Shown in pieces: positions 22,019 to 34,400 of a DNA stretch of 64,000 nucleotides (within the stretch, counting starts at the first letter, position 1; each line of letters opens with the position of its first letter). Origin of the DNA: Lepidurus packardi (lineage: Eukaryota > Arthropoda > Branchiopoda > Notostraca > Triopsidae). Position numbers and translations under genes: made by a program. The notes below the pieces were generated by a model, which worked only from the letters and a program-made list of their open reading frames with translations, was not told where the DNA came from and did not search any database. Location of the stretch: NCBI GenBank assembly GCA_023053545.1, contig JAKZAN010000120.1, forward strand, positions 30,617 through 94,616, written 5' to 3'.

Positions 22019-25000
22019 TCATTTTTGTTCGATCTACTTTAAAAAGGGCAGATCCTCGAAGTCAGGCTATACGCCCTGGTTGTCTCTGCTCAGCCCTCCG
22101 AAAGCTTTCGTCTGTCTCAAGTTCACTATCTTGCTTTCTCTCTTCTTTTTGACTTCCTCCAGGAAGTTGAATTGCTTCGATCTTCTCGTAGACTATATTT
22201 TGTTGTTCTTTGATGTGATCTAGCTCTGCTCATCCCGCTCCTTAATCCTCGAAGCCAGTTGCGACATCAAGTCCTTGGACATCAGCACTTCTGCCTTAGA
22301 TGGACTTGGTACTTACTTAGGTGCTTATTTTGGTGCTTATTTGGTGCACTTATCTGATTACTGATGTAGTTTCCTTAATGAAATTCGAGGGGTTGTTGCT
22401 TATATAATTACTGAGAACTACAGGAGGAGCACTGGTTTCCATGGGTTTTGCAGACTGATAGTTAGCGATGCCTGAATCCTTGTTCTGGAGGGTAGGCTTT
22501 AATTGAGATTGGACCATGCTGGCAGCCTAGGGTTTCTTATAAGTAATACTATTATTTTTCATAGCCTTCCTTTCTTCCTCCTTCTTCTTTGCCTGTTCTA
22601 GCTGGTTGACTGTTTCCTCGGTCTTGCAAATAAAGAAGATGGCTGACATGATCTTTTTGCCCACCTCATCAGAAGGTTGTTTCCTGTCTTCGCAGTAAAA
22701 CTCTGCACACTCCCCGTACTCAGCTTCAAGAACCTTTAGCTTTTCAGACATCGTTGCTATTTTTTCAGTTATTGCTGCCTCAATTGGCCCGAGCACATCA
22801 TCGATTCTGTCAGTAGGGTCGTCTTTAGCTCTCGATGCCACTGCTGCTTTGATGGAGTTCATGTTCCTTCGCAACTCTCCTAACTCCACTTGGCATTGTG
22901 AAACTGGTGCTTTAGAAATGATCCTTAGCTCCTCGACCTCTTCAGGATCGAACAAAGGATAGTTGTAGGTTTTCCAAACTTGTCGGACGATGTAGAAGGC
23001 TACATTTTCTTTTCTGTCTAGACTCTTGGTTTCTTCTACTCTCTCAAGGGTATCTAGTTTGAAACCGTATGCTCCTCCCTTGATTCCTGTTCCATTCAGA
23101 TAGTTACTGATTGCAAGACTCACTTCTAAGATTTTGTGCAGTCTCTAGTTGTTTCTTGCCTTTTTGAAAGCTTTCTGGAGACCATCGATGGTCTTTTCGA
23201 GCTAGTAGGCTATTTATTCATACTGGTCCTTGAAAATCAGGGCTTTGATTCTGTGCCTATACGCTGGGACCCTTATGACTTCATAGACAAACTTTTAGGG
23301 AACTCCACACTCCTCGATGTCTCCTTGGAAGCCTCGCACAGACATCTCCATTTCTTAGTTGGGTAAAATACCTTGCAAGTTCTCGAGAATTGAGGCTGCT
23401 GCATATTTCCCAGTGCAGACACGCAACCCTTCCAGTAACTCTGCAAAGTTGGTAGTCCTGAGTTTCGCCAACACGATCTACATATTTCTGCTTTTCTCGC
23501 TATCAATAAGTTTAATTTTCTATTTCTTGGCTTAGGGCTAGAAGGCTGACGATAGTGCCGAAACTACACTCACCTTTGCGTCTTTCTTCGGCGCTTCCAC
23601 ACGGCAGAATAATTCCTCGATCTATTTGGTATCTAGCTCCACTTTTGTGTCATCCACCTTCTCCCATACAGAGTTCTTAATCTTCTCTTGAGGTACGGTC
23701 GTGATGTTACAGGGTTTCATTGGCTTAGAAGGGTTACATTTAGGCTTTTGATTCGGATCTGGTAAACCTCCTGCTCCGGGGAAACCAGATAGTCCAGGTA
23801 ATCCCGGCATTCCAGGCAATCCAGGCAATCCAGGCAATCCAGGTAGTCCAGGTAGTCCTGGAAGGCCCGGTAGTCCAGGCAATCCTGAGAGGGATGGTGG
23901 AGGAAGCCCAGGTAGTCCCGGAGGAGGTAACAAACCGGATAGAGATTGAGGTGGAAGTAATAAGCCAGGCAGCGAAGGGGGCGGAGGTAGTAAACCAGGG
24001 AAGGAGGGAGGTGGAGGTAATAGACCACCAGGTAAAGAGGGAGGGGGAGGCAACAAACCAGGAAGAGATGGAGGAGGTAATAGTCCAGATAGTGTTGGGG
24101 GTGGAGGAAGTATATCACTTAGAGAAGGGGGAGGAGAAGACAATAAATTCCCGATAAGAGGGGGTGGGGGAGGCAACAAAGTTCCAGAGAGAGAAGGAGG
24201 CGGGGGAGGTAGTAAGCTTCCAGTGAGAGTAGGTGGAGGAGGAAGTAGATTTCCTGTAAGAGGGGGCGGAGGCGGAAGAAGGTTGTTTGATGAAAGTTAA
24301 AAGCCAGAAAGCGAAGGAGGAGGTGGCGGTAACATGCTATTTAGAGAGGGTGGAGGAGGTAAGACGTTTCCAGTCGGAAAAGGCGGAGGTGGTGGAAGGA
24401 GAGTAGTGGGCAGTTGTGGTGGGGGAGGCAAAATTCCTGGTAGGCTTGGAGGTTGAGGAGGTAAGGTGCTCGAAAATGGAGGAGGCGGAGACAAAATTTG
24501 TTAAGCACTTGATTTTGACAATTAAAGAGTAGGGGGAAGAGGGAGTGCCGGGAGGATGCCTTGGATCATTGATGGGGGAGGAGGCAGCAACGAATTTGAC
24601 AAACTCTACTTTTTATTGGATAAAGTAGGAGGAGGGGGTAGAAGAGGCAATGGGCTTGTCTGTTGCCCCCAGGTTTGATTGGCTCCAGCTTACTGTACCT
24701 TAGGAGTGTTTTGTATTTGAGCCAGAGTCGCGTTGTACTTTCTTGTGATGTCATCAAGTTAAGACTTCAACTGCATATTATCTTTGAGAAGCTTCTTGAT
24801 GAACGCCTACTTCTAGTCGAGCTGCATAGTCACAAAATCGAGTTCTTCTTTTCGGGCTTTTTCTTCGACAAGCCTTTCGGTCTCCTCCTTGCTCTCAGAG
24901 AGGCCAAGCTTCCTCTCTATAAACCCCTGAAGCTCTCTCCAGTTGTCTTTATTGAAATATTGTAGATTTTTGAGACACCTGAGAAGCACCTCTTCGCCAC

Positions 25001-26474
25001 CGATATCCAAGCAATTGTTTTTAATGATACGCTGCAGTTCAGTGATTTCCTTTTCATCGAGTGCTCGCTGCACCTCATCGTTATTAGCTCCGTCCTTCGA
25101 GTGGAAGGCCAGGTGCATCTTGTCGTAGTTTTCGATCTGGCTGATAGTGTCCAGCAGATAGCGTGTGAACACTTTCTTGTCTGTCTCGCTTAGGTACACC
25201 TCGAAACTGTTGTCTTCTTATTCTCCACTCTATCCTTCGGATTCCTCAGCCACTAGATTATGAACCAAGCGTAGAAGACGGTTTTCGCCTTCACGGTTCT
25301 CCCCATCCTCCTTGCTAAATAGGGCATTTAGGAGTTCCTTATCAGTCGCGTCGTTCTTACTGTACTCTTTGTACTCAAAAATCATGCGCTGGACATAGTC
25401 GAAAGTACAATACTCGAGTCTGTAAAATTTATCTTCTATCCTGCCGCGGATCGTATCCAGGATAATCTAGTATTTGTTCTCACGGAGCTCCCGTCTGAGA
25501 CGCAGCATTTTTTAGTCCTCCACGAAGCTAGCCAGCAGTTCGTTGATGAAACGAAGGCAATAGAAAACCATCAGGATGTTATTTGTGTGGATGAGGGTAT
25601 TGAAGAATGGTTCCAGTATCCAAGTGTACCCACAATCTCGCTTGAAGACGTGTAGTTGCGTAATCACCTCGTCCGAATCCTCAGTGCGCCATATGAAGTC
25701 AGTGAGTAGCTCGAGGACAAGTGCTGTAATTGCGATGTTAACGGAATGGAAGTTCTTGAGCAGGCTATTGAGGTAGGTGGGGATCTTCATGATAGCCTGG
25801 GAGAGGGCGGTCGAGAAGTTACTTTGTGTCTTGATGGCGAAGTTTCTCAACAAGCGTAAGATATCAATCTGATTCGAGAAGTTATTCTTCATGCCCTCGC
25901 GATTACGCAGTTCTTACTTGTCCAGGACTTTCATGAGACGCACCAGTCCGAACACTTCCACAAACTGCTTATGGCAGTCATTCTGATCTAGGTACCGTTC
26001 AAGCTCTGCTATCTGGCTCCTTAGACTGGTCGTGCCTTGCTAGATCTTTTGCAATCGGTCCTACATTTCGTGCACTTTCGCGACTCCGAAGATCTGGCCT
26101 TGAGGGGCTAGGTTTCGCTGGGGTCTTGGCGGCTGCAGACTCCTTCAGTTAGTCTTTTTCCTTTTTTTCTAGCTTCTCTTGCTGGATTTCCTCCACACTT
26201 CGTTTGTGTTTGATGGTGAATCTATGTTTGTATTTCGGGTTGAAGCCTTCCACGAACTTCAGATGTTCTGGACTGAGGTTGATCTCTCGAAGACATGCTC
26301 TAAAGTTCCTTTCGACTGGCTGATGAGAGGAGAGATGAGGTTACCTTCTTAGTCAGAGGGTTCGGGTGGATATCTGTTTTTGCCTTTAAGGTCGTAGTAG
26401 ATAAAACTGACCTGTTCTCCAGTTTTGATGGTGTACTGGAAGACAGTGGATCCTGTGAGGTTGTTGTTGCCCAT
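22019..26474 (-). CDS. Diaphanous-type formin (FH3-like, FH1, FH2, tail)
   Basis: Large gene from ATG 26474 ([20 protein letters not shown]) to TGA 22019-22021. Order: N-terminal head; armadillo-type FH3/DID helices ([40 protein letters not shown]); a coil; a long proline-rich FH1 (~23,900-24,650) with LPPPPPSLS units; a collagen-like Gly-Leu-Pro tract; then FH2 ([25 protein letters not shown]-type helices and the [20 protein letters not shown] post motif); and a basic tail ([20 protein letters not shown]) that could serve as the autoregulatory DAD-like segment. Introns seen: 26298-26344, 23520-23573, 22295-22316. The head changes frame once near 26,104-26,123, where one C fewer in a C4 run restores it. 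It should nucleate and elongate actin. Confidence 0.9.
23760..23945 (-). repeat. Collagen-like (Gly-Leu-Pro)n segment inside the formin
   Basis: On the coding strand the region just before FH2 encodes at least ten consecutive GLP triplets with few exceptions ([20 protein letters not shown]). It grades on its N-terminal side into the LPPPPSLSG repeats of FH1. The DNA repeat unit is a 9-mer close to GGATTGCCT. It is a coding minisatellite and a likely site of length variation. Confidence 0.8.
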
Positions 26475-26820
26475 GGTGTAGACAGACGATGGGCTAAGGA
26501 AGTAGTAGATTATAAAGGGTAATAAATGTGTGTATAGAGAATGAGATATTGAGTTGGCTGTCTATTTTATTGAAAGTGTTTCTGAGGGTGTTAATCCCCC
26601 AAACAGTAGTCATCAGGCGGTGCTGCTTCAATTTGTATGTGTATTTTTAGTGTAAATCGTGTAAGATTTTTGGATCCGACGGCAAATATGCTCTAATTAT
26701 TAAACTAACTTAAAATAAGCTAGGGATTTCCAAAATGGAATATATAAATCAAATATTTTCATCACTGGAGGAAATTATCAGAAGAGGAAGGCGATAATAT
26801 TTTCAGGGATGATTCGTGAT
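26475..26820. other. Short subtelomere-like spacer between formin start and G4T2 tract
   Basis: About 346 AT-rich bp with no gene. It lies upstream of the leftward formin and ends directly in GGGGTT repeats. Its length is comparable to the ~125 bp between the last gene and the true telomere at the right end, which is what a chromosome end would look like here. Confidence 0.5.
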
Positions 26821-27151
26821 GTTGGGGTTGGGGTTGGGGTTGGGGTTGGGGTTGGGGTTGGGGGGGTTGGGGTTGGGGTTGGGGTTGGGGTTGGGGTTGG
26901 GGTTGGGGTTGGGGTTGGGGTTGGGGTTGGGGTTGGGGTTGGGGTTGGGGTTGGGGTTGGGGTTGGGGGGGTTGGGGTTGGGGTTGGGGTTGGGGTTGGG
27001 GTTGGGGTTGGGGTTGGGGGTTGGGGTTGGGGGTTGGGGTTGGGGTTGGGGTTGGGGTTGGGGTTGGGGGTTGGGGTTGGGGTTGGGGTTGGGGTTGGGG
27101 TTGGGGTTGGTGGGGTTGGGGTTGGGGTTGGGGGTTGGGGTTGGGGTTGGG
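26821..27151 (+). repeat. Interstitial telomere-type (GGGGTT)n tract
   Basis: About 331 bp made almost entirely of GGGGTT, G-strand on the plus strand, i.e. the orientation of a right-hand chromosome end. Unlike the terminal tract it is imperfect: two units have seven G (near 26,860 and 26,965), at least four have five G (27,015-27,135), and one reads GGTGGGG near 27,110. It abuts a B-box coding sequence at 27152 with no spacer. All three plus-strand frames are free of stops. Confidence 0.95.
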
Positions 27152-28400
27152 TATCATTCCGCAGAACTCATCACTAACTTCTGTTGCCAAAGTAATACTC
27201 CTTTCCTTATGACTCTTAGAAAACTGTCTCTTGCCTCTCTGTCCCTCATGTGTCTGCAGCCACATCGAGTATCACCACAAAAGTGGTGACAAACCCAAGT
27301 TCGACAACATCTACGAAGCCCTCACTACTGTCCATACCAGTCTCAACTCCTACGGTGACAAGATGGAAGACAACAAACGAAGACTCGTAAAAAACATACA
27401 TTTACATCATGCCGCTTATGAGCTATTAGGATGCGATCCAAAAGCAGTCAACATGGTAGATCAACAACATCACAGAGATGTTGCTAGATGCCAAGATGAA
27501 GGTGAGAGAGTTAGTGGAGAGACGTTCCAAGAAATCGAGGCTGAGACCTTAGAATATCTGAGATAACATAGTACTAAGACTGGACTAAACGATTTCGAGA
27601 AGCTTGAGGCTCTGAGCAAAAAGATCCAAATAGAGGCAGACGAGATCGAGAACACTATCATGGATCTGAAGAGCGAAAGAGCACTTTCCACCCTTATAAT
27701 TTTTAATAGCGAGAAACATCGACTCCTCGAAAATAACCAGACTGAGGTTTCCAAGTTTCTCTAACTCAATGAGAAGTTTGTCCCTGAAATCACTGTTAAC
27801 GAGGGGATGTTTGAGCTCATTTCCCAGGCTATATCCCAAACCCTGAACCTCAAGTTGACACCTTCTGGAGAACTTAAATAGAATCTCCAGACTCCTAATG
27901 TACTTAGCCAGCAAAACACACCCCAGCGAAAAGAAAACAACCCATCTGCCAATAATTCAATAATGGAACAGACCAAAGTCGGAAGCACACTCTATCGACC
28001 CATGTTGAATGCTTCCAATCCTTTAACCCCACCCCAAAACCTCACAGTCCAATACGCTGTCAACCAAAGAAATATCTTCAACTCCATTGACACCAATCGA
28101 GCTGTTAATAGCTTTGCGAAGATGTCCAAATCACCTCATGAGTACATGAGTCCTAGTCGCAACCTCCAGATCTCCAATCAGGGAAGCTCTATTCCGAATG
28201 TAAATGTAAACCTTAATGGGCTTACCTATACAAGTTTTGCGAATAGCCCCAAAAACATCATGGAGGACTCCAATACAGCAAGAAGATCTGATAAAAATAG
28301 TGGACTGAAGATGAGCAGGTCTCCCGTTAAGGAGTATGCTAACGAACCCACCGATGCGAGGTCCATGACGCAACCCGCTGGCTTCTTCTACACCAGATGA
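27152..28400 (+). CDS. B-box zinc-finger protein, 5' end cut by the G4T2 tract
   Basis: Coding sequence begins at the repeat edge and continues to TGA 28398-28400; a 28-nt intron at 27192-27219 joins the B-box: [13 protein letters not shown] + [28 protein letters not shown]. In such ciliate B-boxes the fold opens C-x2-H; here the His is present and the Cys three residues before it is missing, replaced by telomere-encoded residues. Then come a helical region ([20 protein letters not shown]) and a Ser/Asn-rich tail. The frame is also open back through the tract to an ATG at 26819, which would add ~111 Gly-Leu/Val residues. No RING is visible. I treat it as 5'-truncated; B-box proteins act as scaffolds or ubiquitin-ligase parts. 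Confidence 0.75.
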
Positions 28401-28493
28401 TGTCAAGCCCCAAAATGATCTTATATTACATTTTCAGCCTGATTCTTACATCTTTGTATAAATAACGATAATAAAACTAACAGGGCATGATGA

Positions 28494-31400
28494 TCAACTG
28501 TTATGGAAACCCTAACACTCGCGAATAGCTGTGGCCAGTTTATGTTGTAGCTATGTTTTGCTGCTATAGGTTCCGAGTGTTATTTTTTTCGAGCACGTTG
28601 CTGCCAAAGGTAGACTGGATTTTGCACTCATACTCATGTGGATGTTGAAATCCTTGAATCCCTAAGGCGGAAGCACTCTCTTCCCACTGACGAACTCCAA
28701 GTAGTTTGCTTGTTGCTATCCTGACATTTCATCCACTATTTCCAATAACCAGAGCACTTCCAAAGTGTTCTTGCTACAGCTATTGAAACTAGCTTTTTCT
28801 CGGTAGTCTGAGACATCCAGTTTGGGATGAGAGTTGAATACACTGTAAATATCCTCAAGAGTGTATGACTATATGTAGAAGAAAGGTACCACCTCAAGGA
28901 ACCCCCCTTATTAGCTCCTTCAGAGGTTCCTCAACAGCCTTCACAAGCTTGTAGCGTACCAACAGCGATACGTACTCATGTTTGTTAGACTAGGACAACA
29001 AAATATTGCTGCCTCCCTCTTTGAGTTCTACAGTCTTGAGTTCACCAAGCTATTCAAAGGTCTCCACAAAGTATGTGTCTAAACCATCAGGTCCAATCTC
29101 GTTTTCGAGGATCCAGCTAAGTTGTTTGTGAAATTCTCGGTCGTAGTCGAGCAGATCCTCGAGACCCAATACAGAATCGCCTGTGAGTAGCCTGAAGATG
29201 TACTTGCATAGTCTTATGGGTGTCGAGACGGTCTTGTAGATGAAAAACCTGCCAAAGAGCCTTCCTAGGATTCGCATCATCACTTGTGAGCCTGGAGTAA
29301 TACGGTATCCAATTGCATTGGGTACGAAATAATTTTCAGCAGTGAGCTGGAATAGTCCTACTTTGGGGTCAAATACTTATTGAGTAAGCTTGAGAACCCA
29401 TTCGCTGTAGGGTCCTCCACCGTCTATACCGATTTAATTCTGAAACTCCATGTCTATCGAGTCATGTCTGATGTCAGAAGGAGTCTTGGTAAAGAAGAGG
29501 TTGACTGTCGAGAGCCAGAGTTCTTAACGCAAGACATAAAGAGTGTAATTTTGGGAGGAGATGGAGTGGAGGATGCCATTGAATACGGTGTTACGGATTT
29601 ACTTGGGGCAAACAGTCACGAAGAAAACATCCTTAAGTTGGAACGAGTCGAGGAAGTCGACAAGCCGAGAGCCGTTCATGTACTGCATGAGTTCTCTGAT
29701 GAATTATTCATACTTCTTTCGGTGTACTCTTTGTGATTAAGTAACTGCCTCCTCTTTTTGAGTCTAGCTGGTTTGTTTCGCGAGTTCCTTTGGCTAAGTA
29801 TCCTTGATCTCCTTGACCTATTCCTCTACTTGCTTTTGTTCTTGGGTTACAACATTGGGAACTGCTGCATTTGACTCTAGTTAGTTACTAAATATTTTCT
29901 CCAGCCTATCTTCGATATTTTGACATTTAAGCAGTTCCTGATACTATTCTTCTTTCAGCCCATGGCCAATTATTCGGAATACCCCCTAAAACTGCATCTG
30001 AGTCTACAGATCAGCTTCTTTGAGTGCTCTCGCCATTAGCTTTATCTGTCTCAACGTCACTTCCATGACCTTGTTCAGCTTTACCTCCGCAATTTTAGCC
30101 ATGATTTTTTCCGATGAGTTCAACGCTCTTACGAACTATTCAATGGCCATCCCATTAAGGAAAGGTGCGATGTTCGGGTTTTCATTGTATAGTTAGTATG
30201 TCTTGTCCCCTGATGTGATGGCTTTCTCCAAGTACTATTCTGCCTCAGTCAAAGCAGAGAGACATCTCTCTAACAATGTTTCCAAAGTAGAGAGTGTTCT
30301 GAGTTAGGCCTGTTCTTCTGGCAATAGATGCTGGTAGGTTCGAATCAATAAGTCAATGATTCCAGTAGTTCTAGATTTCATGGATTCCTCGAGGTTTCTA
30401 ATGTAAGCAGATGACAAATCTTCGATATTACCATTGTTGCTACCTTCATGTCGATCTAGGAACCAAAAACCTGACTACTTATCTAGTCTGTCTAAAAAAT
30501 AGTTGTATGGGACCAATAGATAATCGAGTTCACGCTGCTCCCCAGACATCATAGGCGATGATGAATATAAAGATAGAATATCTCGAATGCAGTAGTTTGT
30601 CTTAGGAATCGGGAAGAAGTCCTGAACGATGGAGTATTTGAGGACATAGGTGGGTTGGGGAGTTTCTTATGCATTGCACTTATACAATCTCAGGAAATAC
30701 TCGTCGGAATTGGTGTCCAGGAAGCAGATGTTTTCTTCAGTATCCTTCATAAGATCGAGAATGATGCTACGAAGGGTAGCCATCTTATTCTAGTAGGACC
30801 TTGCACAGATCGCTCTTGAAAAATATTATAAAGGAATAAGTCCGAGGCCTAAGATGCTTTCAATGTAGATTCGCCACAAGAGATTTAGGAATCTGAAGGT
30901 TTAGTTCTACGAGACAAGGACATCTTTTTAAATATGTTTGTCTTTTATGCTGTTGTAGACGAGAAGGACAACAGAGCCTTCTGATAGCAAAGGGAGTTTG
31001 TCAAAGAACTACCGGTGTTTGATGGACTCTTTAATTTGATCCATACTATCGATCTTCTTTTGTTCCTGAATGACCTCAGGGATAGGCAATTCGGTTTACT
31101 TATCTTACTAGGTAGCTATTTGATCAGTAACTATTTGAGAAGTCGCTGGAGTCTAAATGGCTGGTGGTTAGTCTGAAGGCACTATAGCTTAGGTTGCCTA
31201 CTAATTGGATGCTTCCTCCTTCCTGAACTTCCTCACTTGAAGAATCATCGGACTGCTAATTGCCCTACTAGTCTGGCCTATCCTCTGGCTCCATAATCTT
31301 AGGTTCTGGGCTCTCTATTTATAACTCTATCTTTTGCTGAGACACAACTTCCCCAGGTTTAACTTATCCAGTGTTCTCCTTCTCCTTTTGCTTTTTCTTT

Positions 31401-34400
31401 TTTTGCTTAATCAGTAATGGTATTTTGTAGTTATCAGTGAATATCTCCTTGGCTTTCCTGTACAATTTAGATTTGACCTCCATCCCTTAGAAACCTTTAG
31501 CAGTGAGATAGTTAATGTATCTCTTTTCCCCTAGCATCTCCATCTTTTCGATTTCTCCCAATAGTTGTTGCCTTAGCTTTTCTTCCTAGACAGTAGTCAC
31601 ATGACCTTTTAGCTGGATTGCCTCCAATTCGATTATCTGTCTTTTGAGTTCCTTGCGCCAGACTGCCAATTTCTGATGGATCATTTCCCCGACCTTGGAA
31701 TGGATATTGTATTCATCTTAGGCGATGATCTTCAGATCAAGATCCAACGATTCAACCATATTCTCGGGGATTTCTCCGTGACTGACATCGTCCACCAATT
31801 TCTTGAGGGTTTCCCGGATTTCCTTGTCTGATTTAAAAAGATAGGTTTCTTTTGTTAACATGCTATCCAATGCTTCAGCTTCTTTCCTTTATTCTTCGAC
31901 TTCTTCAGTTTACTCTTGTGGTAATACTTGCTGTGGATTTTCTTCTGCTGCATCAGTACTTCTTTCCTTTTCCTGTCTCTTCTTCATCGCGATGTCATAA
32001 TACTAGAGGGTTGGTATCTATTCAAAAGGAGTTCCCTCCAACTCATATAGTTCTCGATCGAAAGTTTGTGTTGAGCTTATCCAATAACTGAGCATCCGGC
32101 CGTCGATTGTGTCTTTTGGCTTCTTCTCCTCCTAAGTTTCTGGGGTCTCCTACTTTTTGAAGAATTACTATTTTCCGACCTCGAGAGACTAGCCCTTCAC
32201 GATCCGATGGGAGTCCTATCTCTTGAAAAGAACCTCGGGTTGCCATTAAGTGCGAGGATAAACTCCGAATCTGAGGTAAATTATAATCCTCTGTTCAATA
32301 GAGTAATAGGTTTTTATGAGCTAATGGAAACCTATCACCGAGAGATGATGGGTCGATTCATGAGTGAGTACAGTTTTGTCAGTGAGCCTATCGATAACCT
32401 TTCGGAGGCTGTCTCTTAAGCCGAGTTCTTGGATATGGATGTTGGGGTTATTTAGAGTGAACAGACTTCCGAGTCCGTGGTTTAGTATTTTACAAATTTT
32501 AATGCAGACAAACTATTGTCGAGGATCATTCCCAACGCTTTCAAATTTATCAAGCAATGCTTTACAGACTTCAATGAGGAATTAAGGGTGGCAGTATTTT
32601 AGTCTTTGAAAAGCAACTTAGCAAAAAGTCTACAGAGTTCTCTATCGAATCTACAAAGGTCTTTATAGGGGTATTTTTTGCAATCGAGAGAAGGATACTG
32701 GGACAGTTGGTGAGAGCATGAATCAGCTGCTTCTCCAAAGAATTGTTCTAGCTTATTTTTTAGCGAGTGTTAACTATACACTTGACGAGAATATCTAGGA
32801 AAGGTATCTTCGGGATAGGCTTTTACCTTGGGAAACTATTCAGTATTTAGTAACTTCCAAACTTGAGCTTCTCGAGGACAGGAACATACAGACTAGGTAT
32901 GCCAGCAGCGATAGCATTGTACCCAGACGCACTCATGTCGTTCAGGAACCTCGAGTACGCTGTTAGATCCCTTTCATGCGGGAGAGGATAGTTTTCTCTC
33001 GATGCTTTTTTGAGGATTTAATGTTCAATCCACATCAGAGAACTGATGAAGAAAGAGTCGCAATCATTCAAACAGTCAAGCATTAGAATTTTAAAATAGT
33101 TAACTCCGTAGTCTAGACTTGAAATCTTTCTCTAAACCAGTGCTTATACGGTAATTCTTACAAGCAAAGGGTTCTCAGTTCGAGGCCTGAATATCTGGGA
33201 TGGCTAATTTAGATCCTGTAGTCGTTGATTATAGCTCTGACGGAACAGAAGAGGCGTGAAGATACTTAAGACCCAGGTAAGACCAGGAACAGAGTCGACC
33301 CTTATTTTTTTGGTATGATCTGTATCAGTGGCCTTAGCGAATTGCTGCTAAATGAGGGTACAAAAAAGTGTCTAGATAATGGGGAAGAGTTTGTCAAGAG
33401 ACGCTTCAGACGAGTAAGTCAGCAGAAACTCCAGCGTGTTTGCAGAGTGATCGAATTATCTCAAAAACTCATCATGCTGATTCAGGAGATATTCACATAT
33501 TTGCTGATTGATGTCGAAGTCTCCAGAAAATAGCTAGGACAAGAGATAAAGATAATGCCATTTTGTTTTCAGGCTATCGTCCAATCCAAGAGTCTTCTTC
33601 AGACGATCAAATATTTCCGACATGTCAATGGCTTATGGCTTTTCTTCGGATGCTTTCGATACTTAGGGTTAGTCTTCTATGCTCTATTCTGCATTGGAGT
33701 TGGAAGCGATTTATACTTTCTCTGCCTTTTTCACTCTAGAAGCTACCTTCAAGTTGATCGCCCATAACTCATTCACAGTATCGACCAACTTTTATTTCAT
33801 CAGACCAATATTGAATCGAGATTTCTCCCCCGTCAGCTCGGAGACGTACCGTTTGATTTCCGCTAAGTCGGATACCTTCCCGACTCGGTACAGGAACTCC
33901 AGCAACAGATGCAGATATGACTTCATGCTTGCTCCTTTATAGTTCTTAGCGATTTTCTCATGCACATCTGGCATCAGTGCCACTATTTTGGGATTCAACT
34001 TCTCATCGAGTACGTACTTCAGAGATTCCTGGCGTCTGAACCATTTCTTGACGTCAAAGAATTCATTTTGTCCGACGCTGAAGCCTATTAACTCTCGAAA
34101 CTCAACACCTATTCTCAAGTACCCTAGCACTTATTCTTCCGAAGTACAGGAGCTTTTTATGATCTTCTAGGAGTCTTCCCAGACGCCTTTGATTATATTT
34201 TCGATTACTGTCACAGACATCGTGTACTCCATCGGATCCATTCCAGCATACGGCTTGAAGAATTCATACATCTTGCGCAGGTAGCTGATGAAGAGGGTGT
34301 AGTCGCTGGTCAGGCTGTCCCACATGTAGAAGCCTGATGAGACAATGTTTTCTACGAAATGGATGAAGAGTTAGGTATCCTTGGCCAGAGGCAGACGAGA

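Noticed and set aside
22320-22345. GGTGCTTATTT tandem as a regulatory repeat
   Set aside because: It lies inside the formin coding sequence (ISTK-type repeat) and is explained by it.
23894-24157. Glu/Val-rich plus-strand protein
   Set aside because: It is the reverse complement of the formin FH1/collagen-like repeat.
26821-27151. Simple head-to-head telomere fusion of two chromosomes
   Set aside because: Such a fusion would read GGGGTT followed by CCCCAA; only the G-strand orientation is present.
26762-27265. Poly(Pro-Gln/Pro-Asn) protein on the minus strand of the telomere tract
   Set aside because: Any frame of CCCCAA is stop-free; no flanking coding evidence supports a real protein.
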